Below, in pieces: positions 1 to 7,313 of a DNA stretch of 64,000 nt. The stretch is from contig NZ_AP022671.1 in assembly GCF_011405515.1 (NCBI RefSeq), positions 310,001-374,000 on the forward strand. The letters are read 5' to 3'. Each line of letters starts with the position of its first letter. The stretch's first letter is position 1. The position numbers were made by a program, and so were the translations under genes. This DNA is from Nitrospira sp. KM1. Lineage in GTDB: Bacteria > Nitrospirota > Nitrospiria > Nitrospirales > Nitrospiraceae. The notes beneath the pieces were generated by a model, which searched no databases, was not told the DNA's origin, and saw nothing but the letters and a program-made list of their open reading frames with translations.

Positions 1-2
1 TC

Positions 3-310
3 AGGCCTGAGTACCAGCAGCGCCTGAAGTCCAGAAAAGCCTTCGGCCTGATCGAGGATGATGTAATGGACGTGAAAGTCCAATTCTCAAAAGAAGTCGC
101 CGACTACTTCAAAGAGCGGCAATGGCACCCGACGCAGAAGGTGAAGCAGCTCAAAACGGCGATGTCATTGTGTCGTTTCAAGCAGGAGGGATGGATGAGA
201 TTGTGTCGTGGATTTTGTCATGGGGTAGCCATGCCAGAGTTCTGAGTCCTTCTACACTTATCGAGGCAATTAAAAGCCATCTCCGAGAAATGGACCGACA
301 GTATACATAA
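3..310 (+). pseudogene. WYL-domain regulator, C-terminal end, frameshifted
   Basis: The window opens inside a gene whose first frame reads a typical late WYL-domain segment (VKVQFSKEVADYFKERQWHPTQK). This is the strand and helix with the W-HP-Q signature that precedes the end of WYL regulators. The matching C-terminal helix continues in another frame, from GDVIVSF and GGMDEIVSWILSWGS to the stop at 310. The frames rejoin if one A is added to the four-A run at 153-156, so the gene carries a one-base deletion or a sequencing error there. WYL proteins are ligand-sensing transcription factors often found beside defence genes and DNA-damage responses. The 5' part lies outside the window. The family call is firm; whether the gene is functional is unknown. 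Confidence 0.75.
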
Positions 311-334
311 CTAGCAGGAGACAAAGGAGTCGTC

Positions 335-596
335 ATGGCAACGAAGTGCAAATATTGCGGGTCACCTGCCTTCGGTTCTGGTTGCTATGCCAGCCCGCAC
401 AAACACCATGAGCATACTGGAGTAGATGGCAACCATTGCATCTTTTGCGGATCTGTGACATATGGCCTTTGGGTGTTTTAATTCTCCCTCGAAAGCCCAT
501 CGGCATGGGAGTGACGGGCGTAAGTGCGTGTATTGCGGTTCTACCGCAATGGGCGCCGGATGTTTCTATAGTCCACAGAAAACTCACGAACGCTAA
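335..596 (+). pseudogene. Small protein of three zinc-knuckle-like repeats, frameshifted
   Basis: Translation from ATG 335, preceded by AAAGGAG, gives 48 residues before a stop at 479-481. It begins MATKCKYCGSPAFGSGCYAS and enters a second repeat starting HCIFCGSVTYG. The second and third repeats continue in another frame (GCFNSPSKAHRHGSDGR, then KCVYCGSTAMGAGCFYS) to the stop at 594-596. Removing one T from the T3 run before GGG near 468-473 restores a single protein of about 87 residues. Each repeat has the pattern C-x2-C-G-S, G-x-G-C, S-P-x-K-x-H, which looks like a metal-binding knuckle. No enzymatic function can be assigned. The gene sits between two WYL tails, which suggests it arrived or was duplicated as a cassette. 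Confidence 0.65.
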
Positions 597-599
597 AGA

Positions 600-762
600 A
601 TCAGAATGCAGTGGGAATGAGATCAATCGTGGGTGCTTGTCGTGGGGAGCGAGTGCTAAGGTACTGACACCTCCAGCATTGATCAACAGCATTGCCGAAG
701 AATTGAAAGAAATACGACGCAATTATGATATGAATCCAAATAGTCTGCTGAAAGTCAATTGA
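600..762 (+). pseudogene. Second WYL-domain C-terminal remnant
   Basis: This frame carries CLSWGASAKVLTPPALINSI followed by AEELKEIRRNYDM, which aligns with the last helices of the WYL tail at 190-310 (ILSWGSHARVLSPSTLIEAI). The sequence just before it is degenerate (GNEINRG where a GGMDEI-like stretch is expected), and no start or upstream WYL body is present. It is therefore a fragment, left by duplication or by insertion of the zinc-knuckle gene into a WYL gene. The two tails differ too much for a recent direct duplication. Confidence 0.6.
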
Positions 763-763
763 T

Positions 764-1605
764 ATGAACTTAAATATTTGGGAAGCCATAGAATCTTGGA
801 CGGAAGAGTGGAAGACACTTGATGGAATTGTTCGCAAGCAGTTCGCCAACCTTCTGCAATGTTCTGATCGTGTCTTAAGTCCTTTATCCGACCCCTTTAA
901 TTTGAACCTTGAAGCAACTCGTCTGTTTTCAGCGGCTCGAGAAGAAACATATTCGGACTGGCTGGCTCTGATACTTAAGGATTTAGCCTCTACTCTTGGG
1001 GCCATGACAGCTACTCGGCGGATTCTCGGCGTTAATGATGAGAAGTTGCATGAGCTTAGTGGTGACTTTGAGGTAAAACGTGAACAGGTAGTGCCGCATG
1101 GTCACGAAGGACATGCTGGCAGGGTCGACATCTTGATCTTCTATAATTCCACTAAACATGTTCTCCTCATTGAGGTAAAAAGTACACCATTGGGCGAGGA
1201 GGACTCGGGTCTGAAAAAAAAAATAGTGGCTATATTGCATCGCTCAAGGAGCTATACCCTAATTTTGAACCACTCGAGCCAATACTTTTAGTAACAGATG
1301 CGCTGGTCTCAAAGGATAAGGACTTTCGTGTAATTACGTGGCTCTATGTGTCGAAAAATTTGCGTTCGCTAGCTTCTGATCACGCCGTACTTAAGAAGCA
1401 ACCATTATTAGCTGCTTTAATGCTTCTGTTTGCGGGAATCATCGAACAAACACTATATAGATTTTCGTGTGTCACCGGACCAACGATAAAGAGGCCACAT
1501 ATAAAAGCCATTACATATCTTCGGGAATGCATCACGGATCTGAATAAGGAAGGAATAACAATGCTCGAAACGAAAGTGACAACCAGCACCGTCAGCATTT
1601 TGTGA
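764..1605 (+). pseudogene. PD-(D/E)XK nuclease family protein, frameshifted at an A10 run
   Basis: The first frame from ATG 764 encodes about 150 residues with PD-(D/E)XK nuclease hallmarks. These are a Glu in an early helix (AAREETYSDWLALI), an Asp in a beta strand (GRVDILIFY) and the E-x-K strand (VLLIEVKST). It runs into ten consecutive A residues at 1214-1223 and then into out-of-family residues ending at 1291. In another frame the protein continues sensibly as NSGYIASLKELYPNFEPLEP, ILLVTDAL and further, to the stop at 1603-1605. One additional A would join the halves into about 280 residues. The gene may be dead, misread in the homopolymer, or expressed by slippage on the run. It resembles stand-alone nuclease-fold proteins of defence islands. 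The next gene overlaps its stop codon. Confidence 0.65.
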
Positions 1606-2156
1606 AAGAGGGGGTGCGATTGTATTCCCAGACGCTCTCTGCAATCAAGGATTTCAGGCAGGAGATTCTTGACCGCAGCAAAAAGGTAGTGGAAAGCAAC
1701 TTGTCCGATCTAGCGAGTGCCATCGATTATGATTTGAATCCCACCAAAATAGTTCCATACAAGTATGAGCATCCTGAAGGAAAATGGATTGCGAGTAGGA
1801 TTGTCCTCGAGAAATACGGCATAAATTTTTACTTCGGAATGATTTGGAAGGTCAATCCGCACAGACAGATCGATTCCCAATTTGTAGTAACAGTCATGGA
1901 TGTTAGGTCGAAAGACAAAGCAAGCGTATTGCTGGATTTTGCAAGAAAATGTAATACCTTAAGCAGATCAAATCGTATTTGCTTGTATTTACCCCATGAA
2001 GTCGCACTAGATGAGGAAATACGATACGACGATTTTCATCTATTTGAGCAGACGCTTGAAGGGCTGATCAAAGAATGGATAAAGATTTGGAAAGCTTTTG
2101 GAGGCACACGGGCTCTGGGCTTTGATGCGACTTCACCAAAGCAGAATGTCCCCTAA
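1602..2156 (+). CDS. Hypothetical protein downstream of the PD-(D/E)XK nuclease
   Basis: This 184-residue protein starts at GTG 1602, inside the stop region of the nuclease gene, so the two are probably translationally coupled partners. It is soluble and mixed alpha/beta. An N-terminal helical half (LYSQTLSAIKDFRQEILDRS) is followed by a strand-rich part (FYFGMIWKVN, QFVVTVMDVRSKDKA) and a helical end (FEQTLEGLIKEWIKIWKAFGG). No signal peptide, membrane segment or catalytic motif was recognised. The position suggests a partner of the nuclease, but no family is known to me. The frame looks intact, unlike the genes before it. Confidence 0.6.
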   Translation: MKEGVRLYSQTLSAIKDFRQEILDRSKKVVESNLSDLASAIDYDLNPTKIVPYKYEHPEGKWIASRIVLEKYGINFYFGMIWKVNPHRQIDSQFVVTVMDVRSKDKASVLLDFARKCNTLSRSNRICLYLPHEVALDEEIRYDDFHLFEQTLEGLIKEWIKIWKAFGGTRALGFDATSPKQNVP

Positions 2157-2259
2157 TAATTCCTAACCTCACGATGTGCATTCGAGCATATGATCATCTC
2201 ATCTGACCTAATCCGTCACACCCTTATGCTAGGCTCTCTTCCGTCAAGGGGAGAGCCAC

Positions 2260-2502
2260 ATGCCTGCACTTCGCGCGATCAATCATAAGTTTCAAAGCTG
2301 CATATTTGCCGTTGTAATTGCGGCAAGCATGCTTTCCGGCTGCGCCTCGACCAGCACGCTGATCGACGGCCGATTTCCCACGGCTATAGGACCCGGCGTC
2401 GCTGTCGAGCATGGACTGAGCCTTGCCGTGTGGCTGGAAGATCAATGCGAAAGTGAGGAGGACGGATGGAGAGACTTTGACAGTGCTGGAAGATCTTTAT
2501 GA
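2260..2502 (+). CDS. Small putative lipoprotein
   Basis: This 80-residue protein has a short basic N-terminus, a hydrophobic stretch (CIFAVVIAASM) and a lipobox LSGC with the acylatable Cys at residue 28, so export and lipid anchoring are likely. The mature part (STLIDGRFPTAIGPGVAVEH and on) shows no known domain. It ends in an acidic stretch that overlaps another open frame, so the true C-terminus could lie in that frame if a one-base error is present. An imperfect GGCTCTC/GAGAGCC inverted repeat lies at about 2231-2254, between the likely promoter and the start. Confidence 0.5.
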   Translation: MPALRAINHKFQSCIFAVVIAASMLSGCASTSTLIDGRFPTAIGPGVAVEHGLSLAVWLEDQCESEEDGWRDFDSAGRSL

Positions 2503-2758
2503 CGGACTTCTCATTCCCACGGAAATGCTGTTCGCCGTGGCGGCTGTCACTGTCCTGGGAACAGCCTGGAGTCTGTATGACCGGCTGACACTTCCAGCAG
2601 GCGAGCCGCTCCCTAATCGGCCGGGAACGATTATTAATTATATCAACCCGCATCGTGCTGGACCGGCTATGCGGACGAGCCCTCATGGCCCCATGACGGT
2701 TACGTGGTTCGGGTGCTCGTCGGCCTATGGGGAAAATGGAAAGCCGCATCGCCGCTAG
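2453..2758 (+). CDS. Hypothetical membrane-associated ORF overlapping the lipoprotein gene
   Basis: The frame is open from a possible GTG at 2453 (an earlier TTG lies at 2423) to 2758. It contains one hydrophobic segment (EMLFAVAAVTVLGTAWSLY) followed by a Pro-rich, basic tail. No good ribosome binding site was seen. It may be the real continuation of the lipoprotein gene after a frameshift near 2430-2500, a separate small membrane protein, or chance. No homologue is recognised. Confidence 0.3.
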   Translation: MRRTDGETLTVLEDLYDGLLIPTEMLFAVAAVTVLGTAWSLYDRLTLPAGEPLPNRPGTIINYINPHRAGPAMRTSPHGPMTVTWFGCSSAYGENGKPHRR

Positions 2759-2895
2759 GTTTGTAGGTCGTGAACAGGTCTTTTCAAAACCCCTGGAGCT
2801 ATGACCTCTTCTGTCAGACCTCCATGCTGGGCTTTCTCCATGAACAGATGAACACTACAGTCGTTTGATACTGATTTCGACAAGGAGATAGAACG

Positions 2896-3063
2896 ATGGG
2901 CTGTCTCGTATTCACCGACCTTCTCCAATTTGTCGAGGAGTTCAAACACGCTCGCCCGTATACCGAGCGGAATGTGATTCGAATAGCTGAATCGCAGCAT
3001 GAAGGGTTTTGGTGGTATACGGCCGCGATGAGGATGAACATGACCGTGAGCTTCAAGGCATGA
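2896..3063 (+). CDS. Small ORF (55 aa) upstream of the AAA+ ATPase gene
   Basis: ATG 2896 follows a strong Shine-Dalgarno sequence (AAGGAG at 2882-2887). The peptide begins MGCLVFTDLLQFVEEFKHAR, continues with TERNVIRIAESQHEGFWWYT, and ends at 3063. Its stop codon overlaps the ATG of the next small ORF in an ATGA arrangement, and that ORF's stop touches the ribosome binding site of the ATPase gene. This packing argues for real translation. The sequence is soluble and amphipathic with no known domain. Confidence 0.5.
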   Translation: MGCLVFTDLLQFVEEFKHARPYTERNVIRIAESQHEGFWWYTAAMRMNMTVSFKA

Positions 3064-3158
3064 CGAGCGATCTTGCAGGCCTTCAGGAGGCTTGCCGCGA
3101 CCTGGGTCTTGAAATCCGCTGCGGCATCTTAGAGGAGATACCGGCGCTCCAATATTAG
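3060..3158 (+). CDS. Very small ORF (32 aa) coupled to the AAA+ ATPase gene
   Basis: It starts at the ATG overlapping the previous stop (ATGA at 3060-3063). It encodes MTSDLAGLQEACRDLGLEIR followed by CGILEEIPALQY. The TAG stop at 3156-3158 shares bases with the AGGAGG ribosome binding site for the ATPase. It could be a leader peptide coupling translation, or the second half of a split small protein with the preceding 55-residue peptide. No family is recognised. Confidence 0.4.
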   Translation: MTSDLAGLQEACRDLGLEIRCGILEEIPALQY

Positions 3159-3166
3159 GAGGTGTG

Positions 3167-4438
3167 ATGAGTCAATCATTCTTCTTAAACCAGCATATTC
3201 AAGAGTTTGCCTCGGCTCATCCTCTCGAAGATGGCTGGAGGGTGTACGAGCTTCCCGACGAAGCGGCATGCAGACTGTCGTTCCATTATCTCTTGGATTT
3301 CATTCAGTCCTGTCATCCTGAGTGTCTGAAGCGTCGGATTGCCATGAAGTGCGTTGCGGAAGGGGAATTGCGGGTGAGGCCTTGTGATGAAGAAATAGAA
3401 GTGCCTCACAAAGAGGTAGAGTGCGGAAGAGAATTGCAATCTGATGGATGGTTTGGTCAGGTAGACATGGAATGGGTCGGATATGGCATCCATTTCAAGA
3501 GCCTTCCTATTATGACGGCGGGCGGATATCCGACCGTGTATCACGTGGCTACACAGTCGAATATCGCGCTGCGCCTTTTTATTCGTGAGCTGGAGTGTTA
3601 TGGGCGAACAAGGGAGAAAGGCCATATTACGGTCATGAACGGACCTGATATCCCTATCACGCCAGTTGAATGGGACGATATCATGTTGCCGCACGGACTT
3701 CTTGATGCCATTCGATCCAATGTTACAAGCTTCTTCGAGAATGGAGACCGGTATAAACAACTTGGCATCCCGCATCGACGCGGGCTTCTTTTCGCCGGCC
3801 CCCCTGGCTGTGGCAAGACAGTGACCTTGAAGGCGCTGGCCTACCATACTCGAGTGAAGGTCATCACACTGCTTGGCAAATCGAACATCGATGATGCCGA
3901 GATCGAGAACACGCTGGAACTTGCCGCCAGATGCACTCCGGCCATCGTTCTCTTTGAGGATCTGGACAAACTCCTCATGGGCAAATACGTATCGCTGTCA
4001 TACTTCCTTAATCTATTGGATGGACTCAAGGTTCTCAATGGCGTCCTGGTGATCGCAACATGCAATGAGCCTGAGAAATTGGATCCGGCTCTTTTGTATC
4101 GTCCTAGCCGGTTCGATCGCATATGGACGTTCCCTGTGCCGGCCAAAGAACAGCGTCTGATGCTACTTGAAAAACGTGGACAGGGATACTTCTCTCGGCA
4201 TGTGCTTCAAGAGGTCGCCGAAAGGTCTCAAGGGTTTTCCATGGCCTATGTACAGGAGATCGTCGTCAATGCGCTTCTTGAGTCAGCGCACAATGGAACG
4301 ACGCCGACCGATTCGGATCTGCTACGGAGTCTCAAAACGCTACGGTCACAGCGAAAAAATATTACAAAAAAGCTCGATTCATTGGCGGAGTCCGACGGAG
4401 TCGGATTTGCCTTGTCGAGTCACGTCGAAATATCTTGA
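3167..4438 (+). CDS. BCS1-like AAA+ ATPase
   Basis: The protein has 423 residues from ATG 3167. AGGAGG ends four bases upstream; a GTG at 3164 would lie too close to it. The N-terminal half of about 185 residues has no recognised motif. The C-terminal half is a single AAA+ module with Walker A GPPGCGKT near residue 215, Walker B IVLFEDLDKL, sensor 1 VIATCNEPE, and a Pro-Ser-Arg-Phe-Asp-Arg arginine-finger segment of the classic AAA clade (BCS1/FtsH type). No protease or membrane segment is present, so a remodelling or unfolding role is likely. Bacterial BCS1-like ATPases occur in accessory and toxin contexts, and the substrate is unknown. Two tiny ORFs are coupled upstream. Confidence 0.8.
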   Translation: MSQSFFLNQHIQEFASAHPLEDGWRVYELPDEAACRLSFHYLLDFIQSCHPECLKRRIAMKCVAEGELRVRPCDEEIEVPHKEVECGRELQSDGWFGQVDMEWVGYGIHFKSLPIMTAGGYPTVYHVATQSNIALRLFIRELECYGRTREKGHITVMNGPDIPITPVEWDDIMLPHGLLDAIRSNVTSFFENGDRYKQLGIPHRRGLLFAGPPGCGKTVTLKALAYHTRVKVITLLGKSNIDDAEIENTLELAARCTPAIVLFEDLDKLLMGKYVSLSYFLNLLDGLKVLNGVLVIATCNEPEKLDPALLYRPSRFDRIWTFPVPAKEQRLMLLEKRGQGYFSRHVLQEVAERSQGFSMAYVQEIVVNALLESAHNGTTPTDSDLLRSLKTLRSQRKNITKKLDSLAESDGVGFALSSHVEIS

Positions 4439-4731
4439 TTCCAGAGGTAGCCGTCTACCGGCTTTCCCCAACTCAAGAGTATTTAGAAAGGTGGTTAAAC
4501 CGCGTCGATGCGTGCCGTGATGAGGCCAATAACCGTATTCTGGAGGTCACGGTCAACGGGCATGCCGATGCGATCGTAACGGGCGATACGGATTTGCTCA
4601 GTCTCAATCCCTTTCGCGAGATCCGCATTATGAATGCCCGCGGACTTCATGAAATAGTCCTGTCGATCTGCCGCCCAGCCATGGTACAGGAGCGAGGGCG
4701 TTTTGAGCTGGCTAGCCTGGCTGCGGGTTGA
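4435..4731 (+). pseudogene. PIN-domain toxin remnant
   Basis: The informative part is residues 27-70: CRDEANNRILEVTVNGHADA, then IVTGDTDLLSLNPFREIRIM. This matches the end of COG1569-type PIN-family toxins, with CRD and D-x-x-N, then ADAIVTGDxDLL carrying the C-terminal acidic metal ligands of the nuclease. The N-terminal half of a PIN domain, with its first catalytic Asp, is absent upstream, and no antitoxin gene is visible. The frame begins at the stop of the ATPase gene and ends in unrelated residues. A truncated, inactive toxin gene is the best reading. Confidence 0.6.
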
Positions 4732-4825
4732 GAGAAGCCGGCGACCTTGTCTTTCATGTATTGCTTTAGTAGTGTCCAGTTAACTCCAGGTGGAAAGTAA
4801 AAAGATCTGTCCATTCAGGCCGTCG

Positions 4826-5026
4826 CTAAGCTGATGGCCCGGACAGCCTTTTTGTACGTCTGGCGCCGAGTGCGATTTCAAGAGCAGTTTCGAGCCGGAT
4901 GACGCGGCCGGTGAGATCTTCGATATGAAGCTGCTGTTTGGCGACGGTCTCGGTGAGTTGCTCGATTTTGTCGGCCAGCTTGATGGTTCTGGCAAATGCA
5001 TCCCAGACCCGTTCCATGAGACCCAT
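4826..5026 (-). CDS. Small coiled-coil protein, partner of the RHH protein
   Basis: This 66-residue protein has an extended heptad-like central helix (LADKIEQLTETVAKQQLHIE, then DLTGRVIRLETALEIAL), predicted to form a coiled coil, and a short basic tail. It starts two bases after the stop of the ribbon-helix-helix gene on the same strand, so the two form an operon. Function is unknown. The pairing of a DNA-binding RHH protein with a small helical protein resembles toxin-antitoxin or plasmid-maintenance modules, but no toxin motif is present. Confidence 0.55.
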   Translation of the reverse strand: MGLMERVWDAFARTIKLADKIEQLTETVAKQQLHIEDLTGRVIRLETALEIALGARRTKRLSGPSA

Positions 5027-5028
5027 GC

Positions 5029-5310
5029 TCAGCGCTTCCTTCGAGATTTTTCGAGAGCTTGGATACGCGTTTCCGATTCCGCAACCAGCGCTAATGTCTT
5101 ATCGATGGCTTGAATCGCCCTTTGAACTGCTCGCGTCACCTGTTTGGCGAATTGCTCCGACATGGCTGCATCTTCCGCGGGAGAAAATCGCTCACCTCCT
5201 TGGCGAAGCAGCTCGCCCATGGTCAAGTTGGCGGCTTTGGCTTTGCGGGCAAGACGGCGCTTTTGCGCCGGACTCATCAGAACGGGGACTTGGACACTGG
5301 GCTGGTTCAT
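5029..5310 (-). CDS. Ribbon-helix-helix DNA-binding protein (putative)
   Basis: The protein has 93 residues. The N-terminal 40 residues fit the RHH fold: a strand VQVPVLMS, helix A PAQKRRLARKAKAAN, then TMGELLRQGGERF as helix B. A longer helical C-terminus follows (AVQRAIQAIDKTLALVAESE). RHH proteins bind palindromic operators as dimers and usually repress their own operon. An inverted repeat suited to this lies 21-50 bp upstream of the start. The fold call is from sequence pattern only. Confidence 0.55.
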   Translation of the reverse strand: MNQPSVQVPVLMSPAQKRRLARKAKAANLTMGELLRQGGERFSPAEDAAMSEQFAKQVTRAVQRAIQAIDKTLALVAESETRIQALEKSRRKR

Positions 5311-5330
5311 AAAGAGAAATCTTTGACGAT

Positions 5331-5360
5331 ATACATAAGATGTATCTCAAATTATGTACA
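5331..5360 (-). promoter_or_regulatory. Palindromic operator-like sequence upstream of the RHH operon
   Basis: ATACAT-aag-ATGTAT (5331-5345) is a perfect inverted repeat. It overlaps a second one, TACATAA (5332-5338) paired with TTATGTA (5352-5358), and the site ends in TGTACA. It lies 20 bp before the start codon of the minus-strand RHH gene. Autoregulation by the RHH dimer is the natural inference. Confidence 0.5.
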
Positions 5361-5368
5361 TGGCGTCG

Positions 5369-5387
5369 AGCAGGCGTTCCGCCTGCT
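5369..5387 (-). terminator. Hairpin at the end of rsmE
   Basis: AGCAGGCG-ttc-CGCCTGCT forms a perfect 8-bp GC-rich stem overlapping the rsmE stop codon. In the minus-strand transcript it is not followed by a clear U run, so it may act as an mRNA 3' stabiliser or a weak terminator. Confidence 0.4.
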
Positions 5388-6123
5388 AGCCCAATTCTCC
5401 CAGTCTCGATTGAACGATGCTCAGAGCTGCAATTGCCGCGGTTTCGGCCCGGAGAACCCTCGAGCCGAGAGTGATCAGCCTGTACCCTCGCTCTTGCATG
5501 AGCTTTGGTTCTTCATCGTCCCATCCACCTTCAGGTCCGATCAACAGCATGACTGTCTGATCCGATCCGCTCGGGAGCGGCACTGACGTGAGAGACGATT
5601 CGGACGACCGTTCGACCAGCATGAGTTTCTGGGCGGAAGGTAGCGCTGCTTCCGCCTTGGACAGATCGGTCGGCGCGGCGATCGTTGGAACGGTCCACCG
5701 TTCGGACTGTTGCGCGGCTTCGAGCGCGATTCGTCGCCATCTTTCCAGCTGATGTTCGATTCGGTCCGGCTGAATTTTGACGACGGCATGTTTTGCCCGA
5801 ATAGGAATGATGGAGTCCACGCCCAGCTCGGTGGCTTTTTGGATAACCCACTCCATTTTGTCCCCTTTGAGGAGGGCTTGGACCAAGACAAGTGATGGAC
5901 TGGTTCGAACTGGTGTCGCGATCGTTTCGACGATCCGGCTTTCGAGGCCTTGCGCGCCGATGCCGGTCACTCTGGTTCGGTAGCGCCCGCGGCGGTCATC
6001 CGTAATCAGCAGATCGTCTCCGACTTTAAGCCGCAGGACATCGCGCACGTGATGGAGCAGGGGGCCGGAAATTCGAACGAGCGGATGAGCGACTGCAGTG
6101 GATGTCACGAAAAAGGTGGGCAT
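5386..6123 (-). CDS. rsmE: 16S rRNA (uracil1498-N3)-methyltransferase RsmE
   Basis: The protein has 245 residues, the usual family length. It methylates U1498 of 16S rRNA in assembled 30S subunits using S-adenosylmethionine. The N-terminal PUA-like region (HHVRDVLRLKVGDDLLITDD) precedes a SPOUT methyltransferase domain with the knot motifs WVIQKATELGVDSIIPI, LLIGPEGGWDDEE and LGSRVLRAETAAIAAL. It is the last gene of the minus-strand heat-shock block, 41 bp after dnaJ, as commonly seen in bacteria where rsmE follows dnaJ. Confidence 0.95.
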   Translation of the reverse strand: MPTFFVTSTAVAHPLVRISGPLLHHVRDVLRLKVGDDLLITDDRRGRYRTRVTGIGAQGLESRIVETIATPVRTSPSLVLVQALLKGDKMEWVIQKATELGVDSIIPIRAKHAVVKIQPDRIEHQLERWRRIALEAAQQSERWTVPTIAAPTDLSKAEAALPSAQKLMLVERSSESSLTSVPLPSGSDQTVMLLIGPEGGWDDEEPKLMQERGYRLITLGSRVLRAETAAIAALSIVQSRLGELG

Positions 6124-6164
6124 AGAAACCGACCGAAGGAGAGGTATGAATAACGACTTCCGGC

Positions 6165-7283
6165 TTATTCGAAGAACGTCTTCATTTTATCGAAGAAGCC
6201 GTCGCCGTCGGCCTCCATCGACATCCCGCTTTCTTTGGCAAATTCAGTAAGCAGTTCCTTTTGACGGGCGGTCAGCTTGGTGGGGATTTGAATCTTCATG
6301 GTATAGACTTGATCCCCGGTTGATTTGTCCTTCAGGCTCGGGATGCCCAGACCCTTCAGGCGCAGGATCTTGTCGTGCTGTGTCCCCGCAGGAACTTTGA
6401 TGACCGTCGTCCCCTTTAAGGTCGGAACTTCGATTTTTCCACCGAGCGCTGCGGTAAGAAAGCTGATTGGAACATCGCAGAGGATGTCGGAACCCTTGCG
6501 CTGGAACACTTGGTGCGCCTTGACGGAAATCGCCACATAGAGGTCGCCGGGAGGTCCCCCGTTGACCCCATGCTCTCCCTCGTTGGAAAGCCGCAGCCGC
6601 ATGCCGGTCTCGATTCCTGCCGGAATATGCACCGCGATCGTCCGTTCCCGATAGATGCGTTGTCGTCCTTGGCATACCGGACAGGGTTCGGTGATGATCT
6701 TACCGGCCCCCTCGCATTGACCGCAGGGCCTGCTCACGCTAAAAAACCCCTGTTGGAGTCTGATCTGTCCGGCCCCTTTGCAACTCGGACAGGTCTTGAG
6801 CGAGGAACCGGCCTTGGCTCCCGTGCCCTTGCAGTCAAGACAGGATTCCCACCGGGGAATTTTCAGCTTGGCTTCTTTGCCGTATACGGATTCTTCAAAT
6901 GTGATCTCGAGATTGTATTGCAGGTCGTTGCCGCGTTCCGCACGTGTTCCTCCGCGTTGGCCGCCGAAGAAATCCTCGAAGATGTCGTTGAACACATCTC
7001 CGAATCCGCCGCCACGGCCGAAGTCAAATCCTTCGAAACCGGCACCGCCTTGCGAGCCGGCATGGCCGAACATGTCGTAGCGTTTCCGCTTCTCCTGGTC
7101 GCTGAGGTGCTCGTACGCTTCGTTGATCTCTTTGAATTTTTCTTCCGACTGCTTTTTTTGCTGTTCGCCGGTATGGAGGTCGGGATGATACTGGCGGGCG
7201 AGCTTCCGGTAAGCCTTTTTGACGTCGTCGTCTGAAGCGGTTCGATCGACTCCTAGCGTTTCGTAATAATCCCGTTTGGACAC
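6165..7283 (-). CDS. dnaJ: Chaperone protein DnaJ
   Basis: The protein has 372 residues, full length for a type I Hsp40. The J domain carries the HPD motif (YHPDLH near residue 32) that stimulates DnaK ATPase. A Gly/Phe-rich linker (GGAGFEGFDFGRGGGFGDVF) is followed by four zinc-binding CxxCxGxG repeats (CLDCKGTG, CPSCKGAG, CGQCEGAG and a degenerate CPVCQGRQ) and the C-terminal substrate-binding domains. It lies downstream of dnaK, separated by a strong hairpin that may lower its expression relative to dnaK. Confidence 0.97.
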   Translation of the reverse strand: MSKRDYYETLGVDRTASDDDVKKAYRKLARQYHPDLHTGEQQKKQSEEKFKEINEAYEHLSDQEKRKRYDMFGHAGSQGGAGFEGFDFGRGGGFGDVFNDIFEDFFGGQRGGTRAERGNDLQYNLEITFEESVYGKEAKLKIPRWESCLDCKGTGAKAGSSLKTCPSCKGAGQIRLQQGFFSVSRPCGQCEGAGKIITEPCPVCQGRQRIYRERTIAVHIPAGIETGMRLRLSNEGEHGVNGGPPGDLYVAISVKAHQVFQRKGSDILCDVPISFLTAALGGKIEVPTLKGTTVIKVPAGTQHDKILRLKGLGIPSLKDKSTGDQVYTMKIQIPTKLTARQKELLTEFAKESGMSMEADGDGFFDKMKTFFE

Positions 7284-7313
7284 AAGTATCGTCGCTCCGT
7301 GAATGATCGCAGA

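Noticed and set aside
333-1005. Minus-strand frames across the WYL and nuclease region
   Set aside because: They are the opposite strand of recognisable WYL, zinc-knuckle and nuclease segments and resemble no family.
4732-4825. Possible insertion-sequence end (TAGTGTCCAGTTAA)
   Set aside because: The sequence recalls some IS termini, but no partner inverted repeat or transposase remnant was found.
6510-7235. Long plus-strand ORF opposite dnaJ
   Set aside because: It is a shadow of dnaJ; the composition follows the codons of the real gene.
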